In this document: one piece after another, positions 18,348 through 27,739 of the stretch
Numbering within the stretch: position 1 is the first letter of the stretch
Layout: each line of letters begins with the position of its first letter
DNA from: Bacteroidota bacterium
GTDB taxonomy: Bacteria; Bacteroidota; Bacteroidia; Chitinophagales; Chitinophagaceae
Length of the DNA: 59,560 nucleotides
Assembly: GCA_018267575.1 (NCBI GenBank)
Contig: JAFDYF010000072.1
Location: forward strand, 1-59,560
Direction: 5' to 3'
Translations under genes and position numbers: made by a program
The notes under the pieces: model-generated
The model's input: only the letters and a program-made list of their open reading frames with translations
What the model was told of the DNA's origin: nothing
The model's database searches: none

Positions 18348-20267
18348 ATGTCAGATAACAATATTGTTAACCCAAACGCTGAGGCACAGGAACCTACTGC
18401 GGTTGCAGAGGTTACAGCGGTAACAAAAACACCTGAGCAAACCATTGCGGAGAAGTATCCAGCTACCCCGCATGACGATTTCGACTGGAGCATTGACAAA
18501 CGTAACGTGGCTGCCTACACCAAAGAAGAAAAAGAAAAGTACGACCACGTGTACGAAAACACATTTGTTCAGATCACGGACAATGAGTTGGTAAAAGGCT
18601 TGGTGGTTGCATTGACCAAGACCGATGTAGTGATCAATATCGGCTTTAAAAGTGATGGTTTGATATCACTGAACGAATTCCGCGACACTCCCGGTTTGAA
18701 AACGGGTGATGAAGTGGAAGTGATGGTAGTGGAGAAAGAAGACCGCGAAGGCCATCTTCACCTGAGCCGTAAGCAAGCCCGCATCACACGTGCTTGGCAG
18801 CGCATTGTGGAAGTTCACAAAACTGGCGAAGTGGTTACTGGTACTGTTACCAGCAAAACCAAAGGCGGTTTGATCGTGGATGTGTTTGGAATGGAAACGT
18901 TCTTGCCAGGTTCACAGATCGACGTGAAGCCGGTGACCGATTACGATCAGTTCGTAAACAAGACCATGGAGTTCAAAGTGGTGAAGATCAACGAAACCAT
19001 CAAGAACGCTGTGGTATCACATAAAGCGCTTATCGAAAGCGATATCGAAGCACAACGTGCAGAGATCATGAGCAAACTGGAAAAAGGCCAGGTGCTCGAA
19101 GGAACGATCAAGAACATTACCGATTTCGGTGCGTTCATGGATCTGGGCGGATTGGATGGCTTGTTGTACATCACCGATATCAGTTGGGGACGTATTTCGC
19201 ACCCAAGCGAAGTGCTTAAACTAGATCAGAAACTGCAAGTGGTGGTTCTTGATTTTGATGATGGCAAAAAACGTATCAGTCTTGGCTTGAAACAATTGAC
19301 GCCTCATCCTTGGGATGTGCTTCCTGAAAATGTGAAGGAAGGTGAGATCGTGAAAGGTAAAGTAGTGAACATAGAAGATTACGGCGCTTTCTTGGAAGTA
19401 ATGCCGGGTGTGGAAGGATTGGTACACGTGAGCGAGATCACTTGGGCAAATACGCCAATCAACGCCAAAGAATTCTTCAAACTAGGCGACGAGCATCAAG
19501 CGAAAGTGGTAACACTGGATAAAGAAGCCCGCAAAATGAGCCTTTCTATCAAGCAATTGAGCGAAGACCCATGGAGCACGATCGAAACCAAATTCCCTCA
19601 GGGATCGAAGCATACGGGTCTGGTGAAAAACATCACTCCTTATGGTGTGTTTGTGGAACTGGCTCCCGGCATCGGTGGTATGATCCATATCAGCGACCTG
19701 AGCTGGTTGAAGCGTTTCAACCATCCTTCCGAATACACAAAAGTGGGACAGAACATCGAAGTAGCCATCCTTGGCATCGACAAGGAAAACCGCAAGCTGC
19801 AACTGGGCCACAAACAATTGGAAGAAGATCCTTGGAATGCATTGGAGCAAACTTTTGCAGTGGGCACCGTGCATGAAGGAACTGTTACCCGTAAAGACGA
19901 TAAGGGCGCATTGGTCCAATTGTCCTATGGTCTGGAAGGATTTGCCCCCAACCGTCATCTCTTCAAAGAAGATGGCAAGCAGGTGCAGGCAGATGAGACC
20001 GCTCAATTTATGGTGATTGAATTTGACCGTAATGAAAAGCGTATCGTTCTTTCGCACACTCGTCTTTGGGAACAAGCTAAGGTGGAGGAGAAAGAAGTTG
20101 CTAGAAAAGAGGCCAACCGTGAGGCTGACCAAGCCCGCAAGGCAGTTAAGAGTATCCAGAGCAAGGTTGAAAAACCAACACTCGGTGATCTTGGTGCATT
20201 GGCAGGTATCAAAGAAAAATTGCAACAGGAAGAGAAAGGTGGTGCGGCAGAAGAGCCTAAACCATAA
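18348..20267 (+). CDS. rpsA: 30S ribosomal protein S1
   Basis: S1 helps bring mRNA to the ribosome, which matters in Bacteroidota where Shine-Dalgarno sequences are rare. The 639-residue protein has a variable N-terminus of about 75 residues, then six S1/OB-fold repeats. These include [57 protein letters not shown] and [18 protein letters not shown]. The C-terminal tail of about 70 residues is rich in Lys and Glu. It is monocistronic, with a -7 box upstream and a strong terminator 28 bases after the stop. Identification is secure. Confidence 0.97.
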   Translation: MSDNNIVNPNAEAQEPTAVAEVTAVTKTPEQTIAEKYPATPHDDFDWSIDKRNVAAYTKEEKEKYDHVYENTFVQITDNELVKGLVVALTKTDVVINIGFKSDGLISLNEFRDTPGLKTGDEVEVMVVEKEDREGHLHLSRKQARITRAWQRIVEVHKTGEVVTGTVTSKTKGGLIVDVFGMETFLPGSQIDVKPVTDYDQFVNKTMEFKVVKINETIKNAVVSHKALIESDIEAQRAEIMSKLEKGQVLEGTIKNITDFGAFMDLGGLDGLLYITDISWGRISHPSEVLKLDQKLQVVVLDFDDGKKRISLGLKQLTPHPWDVLPENVKEGEIVKGKVVNIEDYGAFLEVMPGVEGLVHVSEITWANTPINAKEFFKLGDEHQAKVVTLDKEARKMSLSIKQLSEDPWSTIETKFPQGSKHTGLVKNITPYGVFVELAPGIGGMIHISDLSWLKRFNHPSEYTKVGQNIEVAILGIDKENRKLQLGHKQLEEDPWNALEQTFAVGTVHEGTVTRKDDKGALVQLSYGLEGFAPNRHLFKEDGKQVQADETAQFMVIEFDRNEKRIVLSHTRLWEQAKVEEKEVARKEANREADQARKAVKSIQSKVEKPTLGDLGALAGIKEKLQQEEKGGAAEEPKP

Positions 20268-20295
20268 ATCTCCCGAAATAAGTATAGAAAGAAAG

Positions 20296-20319
20296 CGCCC
20301 CAGAAATGGGGCGTTTTTT
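20296..20319 (+). terminator. Rho-independent terminator of rpsA
   Basis: The stem CGCCCC/GGGGCG with a six-base loop is followed by TTTTTT, 28 bases past the rpsA stop codon. It is a classic plus-strand terminator. Confidence 0.88.
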
Positions 20320-20343
20320 ATTACTAAACTTTTTGTATCAAAC

Positions 20344-20375
20344 AAAAGAAGCCAATCGTAGGAATGGCTTCTTTT
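20344..20375. terminator. Second terminator-like hairpin after rpsA
   Basis: A perfect 11-bp stem AAAAGAAGCCA/TGGCTTCTTTT encloses a ten-base loop, only 25 bases after the rpsA terminator. The A/T flanks would let it act in either direction. No gene lies between the two hairpins. Confidence 0.55.
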
Positions 20376-20604
20376 AAATTGTTGGTAGGTAAACTAAGAG
20401 AGCGATTGTTTTCTTTGGATACTGGATTCGCTTTCTTGGATAATGGATTAAAACGGGATTTTTGTTTTCTGATATTGGATGTTTAACGAGGTAAAATTGC
20501 AACTAATTTCATTTTTTGTATGTAGAATTAGGTTTGTATTTATATCGAAGAATTTTATTTTTTATGTAGCGAATCCTCTACAGCCTTGGTTGCATGAAAT
20601 AAAA

Positions 20605-20626
20605 AAACCACTTGAAAAAGTGGTTT
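20605..20626. terminator. Third terminator-like hairpin in the rpsA/rpiA gap
   Basis: A 9-bp stem AAACCACTT/AAGTGGTTT encloses a four-base loop. On the minus strand it runs into seven T bases. It serves no visible gene. The rest of the 647-base gap (20268-20914) is AT-rich with recurrent TGGAT words and holds no credible coding frame or RNA gene. Confidence 0.55.
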
Positions 20627-20914
20627 CTTACTGGACATTGGGACTTGTTTTCTACAGGAATGGATTGGTTTTTCTTAGGGTTTGAATTGCTGGTTTTCTA
20701 GTTTATTGGATTTGTTGGGCTATTGTTATCTACTTTTTAATTACAATGTAAAATTGCAAAGAAACCCGGATTCAAAATGTAGAGTTCGCCTTAAATCCAG
20801 GTAGAATTTATTTGAGTTGCTTGCGGTATTATCCATCATTCGGTGCAGGTGTCCCGCTATAACTCCTGAGCCGCCCATGTTTCTTGATTAACTTGCATAA
20901 TAAACAAGCTCATT

Positions 20915-21598
20915 ATGAATGCAAAACAGTTTGCTGCTGCCAAAGCTGTATCCTTTGTTGAAAATGATATGGTGGTTGGTCTTGGTACAGGGTCAACAGC
21001 TTATTGGGCAATTGAAATGATTGGTGATAAGGTTAAAAAAGGAGAATTGAAGATAAAAGCGATTGCCACCTCAAAAAGATCAGAGGATCAGGCAATGTCG
21101 TTGGGGATTCCCATCCTTTCATTTTCAGAGATTGATCAGATTGATATCACCATTGATGGAGCGGATGAAGTGGATGATCAAATGAACTTGATCAAAGGTG
21201 GGGGAGGTGCATTATTGAGGGAAAAGATCGTGGCATCCAATTCAAAGGAATTGATCATAATTGTGGATGAAAAAAAGATGGTGAAGCATTTGGGTAAATT
21301 TGGATTGCCAGTTGAGATTGTAATATTTGGTTGGGAGAAAACTTTTGAAAAATTGAAATCATTGGGTTGCATCCCAACATTGCGAATGGAAAATATTCAA
21401 CCCTTTATGACTGATAACAACAATTATATTGTTGATTGTGCCTTTGGGGAAATTGAGAACCCTACTTCTTTACATGAGAGCATTAATTCAATAGTGGGTG
21501 TGGTGGAAAATGGATTGTTCATAAGAATGGCTTCGAAAGTGATTGTTGGATTTGAGAATGGGGAGGTGAGGGAGGAGTCGAGAGTCGAGAGTCTTTAG
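20915..21598 (+). CDS. rpiA: Ribose-5-phosphate isomerase A
   Basis: It interconverts ribose 5-phosphate and ribulose 5-phosphate in the pentose phosphate pathway. The 227-residue protein has the substrate loop VGLGTGSTAYWAIEMI (about residues 22-37), the DGADEVDDQMNLIKGGGGAL motif with catalytic acidic residues, REKIVA, and the pair KKMVKHLGKFGLPVEI. The C-terminus reads EVREESRVESL, and the last few codons overlap the beginning of a repeat-rich spacer. The start is ATG at 20915. It stands alone. Identification is secure. Confidence 0.96.
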   Translation: MNAKQFAAAKAVSFVENDMVVGLGTGSTAYWAIEMIGDKVKKGELKIKAIATSKRSEDQAMSLGIPILSFSEIDQIDITIDGADEVDDQMNLIKGGGGALLREKIVASNSKELIIIVDEKKMVKHLGKFGLPVEIVIFGWEKTFEKLKSLGCIPTLRMENIQPFMTDNNNYIVDCAFGEIENPTSLHESINSIVGVVENGLFIRMASKVIVGFENGEVREESRVESL

Positions 21599-21615
21599 TC
21601 GGGAGTATTTTTGGA

Positions 21616-21933
21616 CACTGATGCACTGATTATTGAAGGAAAGCTGAACGCTAGTACCAAAATATTACGTATCTCTTTCCATAGCAACTTGTTTGAAAGA
21701 ATTTCAGCCACTGATGAACTGATTTTTTCATGAAGATAGGAAAATGAAAGTCGGTCGACCCCTCTGCGGACCCTGCGCCTCTGCGTGAAATAAAATTTAG
21801 CCACTGATGCACTGATTTTTTTGCCACGAAGGCACAAAGACTGGAAGAAGCACGAAGAAAAATTAATCCTGAAATCAATTTATCATCGTGCGTCCCAACC
21901 CTCCCATCACATGGAGAGGGGTGGGAGCTGAGG
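21616..21933. repeat. Repeat-rich spacer with a 16-base word in three copies exactly 93 bases apart
   Basis: CACTGATGCACTGATT occurs at 21616-21631 and 21802-21817, with a one-base variant at 21709-21724. The spacing is 93 bases each time, but the sequence between copies is unrelated. An inverted variant lies at 59462-59477. Other words here are CCTCTGCGTGAAA (ending 21790), CCACGAAGGCACAAAGACT (about 21824-21843), and a GC-rich word at 21894-21933 like that at the nuoD start. No gene is supported in 21599-22013. Confidence 0.65.
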
Positions 21934-22013
21934 TTTCTCTACATGATTTTTGCCACTTATCAACACCCTGACCAATTTTCCTTCCCAACCATTAACTTTA
22001 GTCGACCAAACCG

Positions 22014-23864
22014 ATGTTTATTATGAGACGCCTATTGCCCCTTCTGATTATTTTAGTGTTAGCAAAATCTATTCAAGCCCAACAAACACAGAAACCAACT
22101 TTATATGGCAAAAATTGGATGGCCATTACCGGTAGGCCCCTGGGTGCCGAATCGGGGGCACAAATTTTTCAAAAAGGAGGCAATGCCGTAGATGCGGCTT
22201 GTGCCATGTTAGCCTCGGTCTGTACACAGTGGGCCGTGCTCAGTTGGGGTGGCGAAACACAGGCTTTGATCTATAATCCCCATACCGGGAAAGTGATTGC
22301 CATCAATGCGCTGGGATTTGCGCCCACAGGAGCAACAGTGGATTTTTTTAAGAATAAAGGGATGAATTTCCCACCTGAATATGGACCTCTTGCTGCGGTA
22401 ACTCCAGGCACACCCGGAGGGCTTTGTTACATGCTAGCTGAGTATGGTACCATGAGTTTGAAGGAAGTTTTGGCACCTGCTATGCAGTTGGCAGCCGGCT
22501 TTGCTATCGATGCGCCTACTGCCAATAGCATGGAAAGAGGGAAAAAATACATCAAGCAATGGCCTTATAGCAAGGCCGTTTTTCTGACCCATTTGGGTGA
22601 GAAGAGGGAAGCTCCAGAAGCCGGGGAAATATTTGTACAAAAAGATCTTTTGGGGACGCTCACCAAAATGGTGGAGGCAGAGCAAGATGCTTTAAAGCAT
22701 CATAAGACCCGAAAAGAAGCCATCTATGCAGCTTATGACCGTTTCTACAAAGGGGATATTGCCAAGGAATTTGTGCGTGGTTGTCAGGAACAGGGTGGAT
22801 TGATCACTATGGAAGACTTGGCTGAATGGAAACCAACCGAAGAAGAGCCCTTGCACACAAACTATAAAGGGATTGAAGTGTACAAATTGCAACAGTGGTC
22901 GCAAGGCCCCATGTTGTTGCAGGCGTTAAACATACTTGAGAATTTTGACCTCAAGAGTATGGGTTATAATAGCACCCGCTATATCAATACCATTTACCAA
23001 ACCTTGAGCCTTGCTTTTGCCGATCGGGATTTTTATTATGGCGACCCCCATTTTCCACCTGAAGAACCAATGAAAGGTTTACTGAGCAAGGAATATGCAA
23101 AGGAAAGGGCAAATCTAATTTTGCAAGACAAGAACAATGCGGATATCGTTCCCGGTGACCCCTATCCGTACGAGGGCAAAACCAATCCCTATTTAAACCT
23201 TCTGCAAAAAAGAGGGATTGGTTTTGCAACTGCGGCTATTGATAATAACTATATGGATCGTCTTTGGCGTGGCACCACTTCTATCCAAGCCACAGATAAG
23301 GATGGATGGGTGGTTTGTGTGGTACCTAGCGGGGGATGGGTGCCTGCCTGCATCGCCGGACATACCGGTGTGGGCATGAGCGAACGGATGCAGAGTTTTG
23401 TTTTGGATTCCCTATTGGATCCCTTTAATGTAGTGGAGCCGCACAAAAGACCGCGGGTCACATTAACCCCTTCGATGGCACTCAAAGATGGAAAACCTTT
23501 TTTGTCGTTTGGGGTTCAGGGGGGCGATACCCAAGATCAAAATCTATTGCAGTTTTTCTTGAACATGGTGGAGTTTGGCATGACTGTGCAAGAAGCTGCC
23601 GAGGCCCAGAATATAAATAGCGACCAATTATGGCTATCCTTGGGTGGTGAAAAGATAGATGACCGGAAACCACATCCAGGACAAATATTGTTGAATAGTG
23701 GTACTCCAGAATATGTGCGCAAGGAACTTCAAAAAATGGGATATCGATTGACGTTCAAAGACCGAACCAGTGGTCCCATCAACGCCATTTATTTTGATGT
23801 GAAGCATGGAAGCTTTTGGGGTGGCAGTAGTAATTATGGTCAGGATTATGGGATTGGTTGGTAG
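22014..23864 (+). CDS. Gamma-glutamyltranspeptidase-family N-terminal nucleophile hydrolase, divergent
   Basis: Members are made as precursors that self-cleave before a Thr nucleophile, usually acting on glutathione in the periplasm. This 616-residue protein has a signal peptide (about residues 1-23, ending IQAQ) and the family landmarks GGNAVDAACAM and AAVTPGTPGGL. It also has a clear cleavage/nucleophile site GTTSIQATDKDG with Thr-421 as the likely nucleophile, and GGDTQDQNLLQFFLNM near the C-terminus. The usual RExAP segment that grips the gamma-glutamyl carboxylate is replaced by NALGFAP. The substrate may therefore not be glutathione. ATG 22023 is an alternative start. Confidence 0.85.
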   Translation: MFIMRRLLPLLIILVLAKSIQAQQTQKPTLYGKNWMAITGRPLGAESGAQIFQKGGNAVDAACAMLASVCTQWAVLSWGGETQALIYNPHTGKVIAINALGFAPTGATVDFFKNKGMNFPPEYGPLAAVTPGTPGGLCYMLAEYGTMSLKEVLAPAMQLAAGFAIDAPTANSMERGKKYIKQWPYSKAVFLTHLGEKREAPEAGEIFVQKDLLGTLTKMVEAEQDALKHHKTRKEAIYAAYDRFYKGDIAKEFVRGCQEQGGLITMEDLAEWKPTEEEPLHTNYKGIEVYKLQQWSQGPMLLQALNILENFDLKSMGYNSTRYINTIYQTLSLAFADRDFYYGDPHFPPEEPMKGLLSKEYAKERANLILQDKNNADIVPGDPYPYEGKTNPYLNLLQKRGIGFATAAIDNNYMDRLWRGTTSIQATDKDGWVVCVVPSGGWVPACIAGHTGVGMSERMQSFVLDSLLDPFNVVEPHKRPRVTLTPSMALKDGKPFLSFGVQGGDTQDQNLLQFFLNMVEFGMTVQEAAEAQNINSDQLWLSLGGEKIDDRKPHPGQILLNSGTPEYVRKELQKMGYRLTFKDRTSGPINAIYFDVKHGSFWGGSSNYGQDYGIGW

Positions 23865-23969
23865 ATGAGTATAATGATAGTGATATTACTCTACTCATTG
23901 AAAGTTTGATGTAATGGTTACCATGGTATTTTTTAGTAAACAATTTCTTGTTATATACAATCAAAAAAA

Positions 23970-24737
23970 ATGAAGACCATAAAACTATTTTGCTGCATTG
24001 TTTTTTTTGCCAACATCCATTTTTGTCTTGCACAAAGCTCGAGGTTTAGTGTCAACAAATTCGGCAATGGCAAGGGTGATAGCTTGAATTATCGATTACT
24101 GTACCCAGACTATGATACTTTGAGAAAATATCCTTTGGTAATATTCCTGCATGGTTCAGGTGAAAGAGGATCCGATAACGAGGCCCAGTTGAAATGGGGG
24201 GTAATGAATTTTGCAAGCGACCAGATGATGATAGCACATCCGGCTTTTGTGGTTGCACCACAGTGCCCAAGCGGTGAATCTTGGGGGAATTATGGTAAAA
24301 GGGAAAATATTAGAAACCTGCATTTAGCCAGCGACCCAACCAAAGCGATGAGTTTGGTGATTGGGCTGATTCATGATCTGGTCAAGAAAATGCCCATTGA
24401 TACAAATCGGATTTATATTACTGGTCTTTCCATGGGAGGCTTAGGAACTTTTGATGCGATTGAGCGCTACCCCCATTTATTTGCGGCGGCCGTGCCTGTC
24501 TGCGGGGCTGGCGATCTATCCAAAGCTGCTTCCATTGCACATATCCCCATTTGGATTTTTCATGGGGCTGAAGATGCGGCCGTAAACCCGCTTTGCTCCT
24601 CCGATATGCATGAGGCTCTCACAAAACTAGGGGCACATCCAGGTTTGACGATTTATCCAGAGACTGGTCATTTTTCTTGGTTAGCAGCCTATAGTGACCC
24701 CAAAATGTTTGAATGGCTATTTCGACAACACAGATAA
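23970..24737 (+). CDS. Secreted alpha/beta-hydrolase, esterase-like
   Basis: This is a 255-residue protein with a signal peptide ending CLAQ (residue 22). The oxyanion region LVIFLHGSGERGSDNE, the nucleophile elbow GLSMGG (Ser-154), the acid in HGAEDAAV (Asp-202) and the His in ETGHFSW (His-234) form a complete triad. This matches the secreted phospholipase/carboxylesterase-like hydrolases often found with polysaccharide enzymes in Bacteroidota. The substrate is unknown. It is 105 bases downstream of the transpeptidase-like gene and may be separately transcribed. Confidence 0.85.
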   Translation: MKTIKLFCCIVFFANIHFCLAQSSRFSVNKFGNGKGDSLNYRLLYPDYDTLRKYPLVIFLHGSGERGSDNEAQLKWGVMNFASDQMMIAHPAFVVAPQCPSGESWGNYGKRENIRNLHLASDPTKAMSLVIGLIHDLVKKMPIDTNRIYITGLSMGGLGTFDAIERYPHLFAAAVPVCGAGDLSKAASIAHIPIWIFHGAEDAAVNPLCSSDMHEALTKLGAHPGLTIYPETGHFSWLAAYSDPKMFEWLFRQHR

Positions 24738-24921
24738 ATTGAGAAAAATACGGTAATTACCTAGCGATTAACGGTTAGGCATAAGTCATTTTCAATGTTT
24801 ATTTAAGGGATTTTGAAATTCGAGTATGTATGGACGCTGCTTTTGTTTCATCAATATGGAATGAACTTGGCAAGAAATTTGCAAAACTTAATTAAACCAA
24901 TTCCTTAAACAACTAATCGCC

Positions 24922-25437
24922 ATGAAAAAATCCTGTTTTTTCTTTGCTTGCTCTTTCATAGTTTTTCATTCTTTTGCCCAGGGTTATGGCAAGCCCGTTG
25001 CTTTTAAAATTATTGAAACGGTTGATAGCTCCATCAAAAAAGAGATTCTTTATATAAATGCCTTAGAGTGGCTTAGCAAGCATTTTAGTAATGCCAATAA
25101 AGTGATACAGATAGCAGATAAAGAGGCCGGTATTATATTGGCCAGGGGTAATTTTAGTTATGATCCCCCCTCCACCATTCTTACAGGTGGGGTAGAACAC
25201 CATACCGTTTCTTTTTTAATTAAATTTTCAATGAAGGATGGAAAGTATAAACTGGAGCTAAATGATTTTCTCGAAGACCAATTGGGGCTAATCACCATCG
25301 GCGATTATGAAGATCATAGCCTCAATAAAAAGAATGTTCAAAAAGAGTGGCGGGCCGCTCAGGATGAAACCCAGCAGAACATCCACAATATGTATGTTTC
25401 CATTAAAGAGTTTATGCGCCAAAATGAGGACTGGTAA
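24922..25437 (+). CDS. Secreted protein with a DUF4468-like domain
   Basis: The 171-residue protein has a signal peptide (MKKSCFFFACSFIVFHSFAQ). It is followed by a region in which FKIIETVDSSIKKEILYINA, then LEWLSKHF and IILARGNF, resembles the DUF4468 (TBP-like fold) domain seen in many Bacteroidota envelope proteins. The function of that domain is unknown. The gene is followed by an inverted repeat at 25475-25498 and is probably monocistronic. Confidence 0.72.
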   Translation: MKKSCFFFACSFIVFHSFAQGYGKPVAFKIIETVDSSIKKEILYINALEWLSKHFSNANKVIQIADKEAGIILARGNFSYDPPSTILTGGVEHHTVSFLIKFSMKDGKYKLELNDFLEDQLGLITIGDYEDHSLNKKNVQKEWRAAQDETQQNIHNMYVSIKEFMRQNEDW

Positions 25438-25474
25438 TCATTTTATTCCCAAAGGGCTAATCCACATTTTAGAA

Positions 25475-25498
25475 CAGAATAGGTTATTACCTATTCTG
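25475..25498 (+). terminator. Inverted repeat after the DUF4468-like gene, possible terminator
   Basis: A perfect 9-bp stem CAGAATAGG/CCTATTCTG encloses a six-base loop. A TTTTT run follows only after about eight bases, so termination strength is uncertain. It also lies directly upstream of the gpmA -7 box and could instead be an operator. Confidence 0.5.
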
Positions 25499-25510
25499 CG
25501 TTCCTGTTTT

Positions 25511-25518
25511 TACCTTTG
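25511..25518 (+). promoter_or_regulatory. Candidate Bacteroidota -7 box for gpmA
   Basis: TACCTTTG matches TAnnTTTG and lies 17 bases before the gpmA ATG, giving a leader of about ten bases. Confidence 0.45.
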
Positions 25519-25535
25519 CCTTTTATTTAAACCAT

Positions 25536-26144
25536 ATGCCCCTATTAGTTTGTGTACGACATGGCCAGTCTGAATGGAACCTGCAAAACCGCTTCACAGG
25601 CGATGTGGATGTGGAGTTGACCGATCAAGGACGAGCGGAGGCCTTACAAGCTGGCAAGAACCTCACGGGAATTATTTTCAACTATGGTTTTACTTCATTA
25701 TTGAAAAGGGCCAATGAAACTTTGGAGATTATCCTTAATGAAATCCACCAGGAAACCATTCCCGTTATAAAAGACATGGCACTCAATGAACGGAATTATG
25801 GAAGCTTGCAAGGTTTGAACAAAGCCGATATGGCTAAAAAATATGGTACCGAGCAAGTGGAAATTTGGAGAAGGTCCTTTGACATAAGACCGCCAGGAGG
25901 CGAAAGCCTAGCCGATACCGCCGCCAGGGTAATTCCGTATTATCAAAAAGAAATTGCGCCCCTATTAAGGAAGGGCGCTAATGTATTGATAGTGGCACAT
26001 GGCAATAGCCTTCGTGCTTTAATGATGGGTGTGGAAGGTCTGAGTAAGGAAGAGATTGAAAAAATGAACCTGCCTACCGGGCAACCACGCATTTATCATT
26101 TAGACGGTAATCTGAAAATCCTAAATATCACGGTTGCCTCTTAA
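25536..26144 (+). CDS. gpmA: 2,3-bisphosphoglycerate-dependent phosphoglycerate mutase
   Basis: This glycolytic enzyme interconverts 3- and 2-phosphoglycerate. The 202-residue protein shows the phosphohistidine motif CVRHGQSEWNLQNRFTGD at the N-terminus, then ALNERNYGSLQGLNK, RRSFDIRPPGGESL, and the second catalytic histidine in VAHGNSLRALMM. It is shorter than E. coli GpmA (about 250 residues) but keeps the LPTGQP segment typical of the cofactor-dependent type. Its stop codon shares the sequence TTAA with the stop of the convergent sulfatase gene (4-base overlap). Identification is good. Confidence 0.92.
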   Translation: MPLLVCVRHGQSEWNLQNRFTGDVDVELTDQGRAEALQAGKNLTGIIFNYGFTSLLKRANETLEIILNEIHQETIPVIKDMALNERNYGSLQGLNKADMAKKYGTEQVEIWRRSFDIRPPGGESLADTAARVIPYYQKEIAPLLRKGANVLIVAHGNSLRALMMGVEGLSKEEIEKMNLPTGQPRIYHLDGNLKILNITVAS

Positions 26145-27658
26145 AGACTCTTATCTTCCTGCAAAATGGTCAAAGCTTCTTTATCCCCGTATTGATCAAT
26201 CAATTCTTTCAATCTTTTTCTCAAAAGAGCAATTTTGGGTTCGTATTCTTTTTTGCCGTATACATTATGCATTTCGTGTGGGTCGGTTTTCAAATCATAA
26301 AACTCCCAACTATTTACTTTTTCATAAAAGCAGATGAGTTTATATTGTTTTGTGCGAACGCCAAAATGGGGTGAAACGGAATGCGTTCCATTTTCATAAT
26401 AATGATAATAGAGCGCATCATGTATGGGCATATTTTTTTTCAATAAGGGAAGAAAGGATTTGCCTTGCATATCCTTGGGTATTTGCACTCCGGCTGCATC
26501 CAAAAGGGTGGGGGCAATATCCAAATTCATTACCAATCCTGAACAGGTAGATCCCGGCTTTACTACACCCGGATAGCGCATAACCATCGGCGTTCTAAAC
26601 GACTCTTCATACATCCACCTTTTATCAAACCATCCATGCTCGCCCATATAGAAACCCTGATCGGACATATAAATGACAATGGTGTTTTTGCTGAGACCAT
26701 GTGTATCTAGATAATCCAACACCCTTCCGATATTTCTTTCCAGTCCAATGGCGGTACTCAAATAATCACGCATATAGCGTTCATATTTCCATTCGGTTAA
26801 CGCTTTACCCGACAGTTTCCGAGCATCAAAGTCATCCGCTATTTTTTTGTAATAATCATCGTAACGTTTTCTTTGTGCGGGGTTCATTCTTTTTAATCCA
26901 ATGTCTGCCTTATCGTTTGTGCCTATTTTAAGGTCATAATCCATGGTCAATGTTTTCGCAATGGTCATATCCTGCATACTGGCCGCTTTTCTTCCCGTGT
27001 AATCATCAAAAAAGTCATGTGGCAAGGGAAAGGATTGATGGTCGAACTTTCCCAGGTCGGCGGTATCGGGCAACCAATTTCGGTGTGTGGCTTTATGCCC
27101 GATAACCAGACAAAAAGGTTTTCTCGTATCTCGATGGTCGAGCCAGTTCTCGGAAATATCCTCAATGATATTGCTCACGTATCCATCTATTCTTTTTTTA
27201 CTGCCATCCATCATCAGGAAATCAGGATTATAATAACTACCCTGTCCGGGAAGTACCTGCCAGAAATCGAAACCCTGTGGCGTGGTTTCCAAATGCCATT
27301 TTCCAATCCAGGAAGTTTGATAGCCGTTTTTTTGTAACTCCTTTATAAAGGAATCCTGACTGCCATCAAAACGAGAATGGTCATTATCCTTGAACCCATT
27401 CACATGACTGTATTTTCCTGTGAGGATCACCGCCCGACTGGGGCCGCAAAGCGAGTTGGTAACAAAAGCATTTTTAAATATAACACCCCCATGTGCAATC
27501 CGGTCGATATTGCGGGTCTGCATCAATTTGGAGCCATAGGCACTGATGGCCTGGTAAGCATGGTCATCGGAAACGATAAGCAATATATTTGGTCTTTTCT
27601 GTGCTGATATTGCTCCGGAGCAAAACAATAATAATAACCAAAAAAATATTTTTTGCAT
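26141..27658 (-). CDS. Secreted sulfatase (S1 family), GlcNAc-6-sulfatase-like
   Basis: S1 sulfatases cleave sulfate esters with a formylglycine made from Cys or Ser. The 505-residue protein has a signal peptide ending AISAQ (residue 20). The metal-binding start is PNILLIVSDDHAYQ, and the maturation motif CGPSR has Cys-71 as the residue to be converted. Other motifs are WIGKWHLET and MSDQGFYMGEHGWFDKRWMY, with a C-terminal DUF4976-like end. Similar proteins are usually labelled N-acetylglucosamine-6-sulfatase or iduronate-sulfatase-like; the actual substrate is open. It is the last gene of the minus-strand sulfatase/fucosidase run, 81 bases after the second sulfatase. No sulfatase-maturing enzyme is recognised in the window. 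Confidence 0.9.
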   Translation of the reverse strand: MQKIFFWLLLLFCSGAISAQKRPNILLIVSDDHAYQAISAYGSKLMQTRNIDRIAHGGVIFKNAFVTNSLCGPSRAVILTGKYSHVNGFKDNDHSRFDGSQDSFIKELQKNGYQTSWIGKWHLETTPQGFDFWQVLPGQGSYYNPDFLMMDGSKKRIDGYVSNIIEDISENWLDHRDTRKPFCLVIGHKATHRNWLPDTADLGKFDHQSFPLPHDFFDDYTGRKAASMQDMTIAKTLTMDYDLKIGTNDKADIGLKRMNPAQRKRYDDYYKKIADDFDARKLSGKALTEWKYERYMRDYLSTAIGLERNIGRVLDYLDTHGLSKNTIVIYMSDQGFYMGEHGWFDKRWMYEESFRTPMVMRYPGVVKPGSTCSGLVMNLDIAPTLLDAAGVQIPKDMQGKSFLPLLKKNMPIHDALYYHYYENGTHSVSPHFGVRTKQYKLICFYEKVNSWEFYDLKTDPHEMHNVYGKKEYEPKIALLRKRLKELIDQYGDKEALTILQEDKSL

Positions 27659-27739
27659 GTTTTAAAAATTATCTCAAAGACGTGGAATGGTGGAAATTTC
27701 ACCATTCGCTTTTCACCATAATTGTATTCGCAACAATCC

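Noticed and set aside
19482..20345. A 287-codon open frame on the minus strand across rpsA
   Set aside because: It is antisense to the strongly recognisable ribosomal protein S1 and shows no domain; it is a shadow frame produced by codon bias.
21616..21817. CRISPR array suggested by a regularly spaced repeat
   Set aside because: The repeat is only 16 bases, occurs three times, the 77-base intervals are too long for spacers, and no cas gene is present.
21595..21837. An 80-codon minus-strand frame between rpiA and the transpeptidase-like gene
   Set aside because: Its sequence is built from dispersed repeat words (recurring ISASVAK-like segments caused by the 93-base period), so it is repeat-derived rather than a gene.
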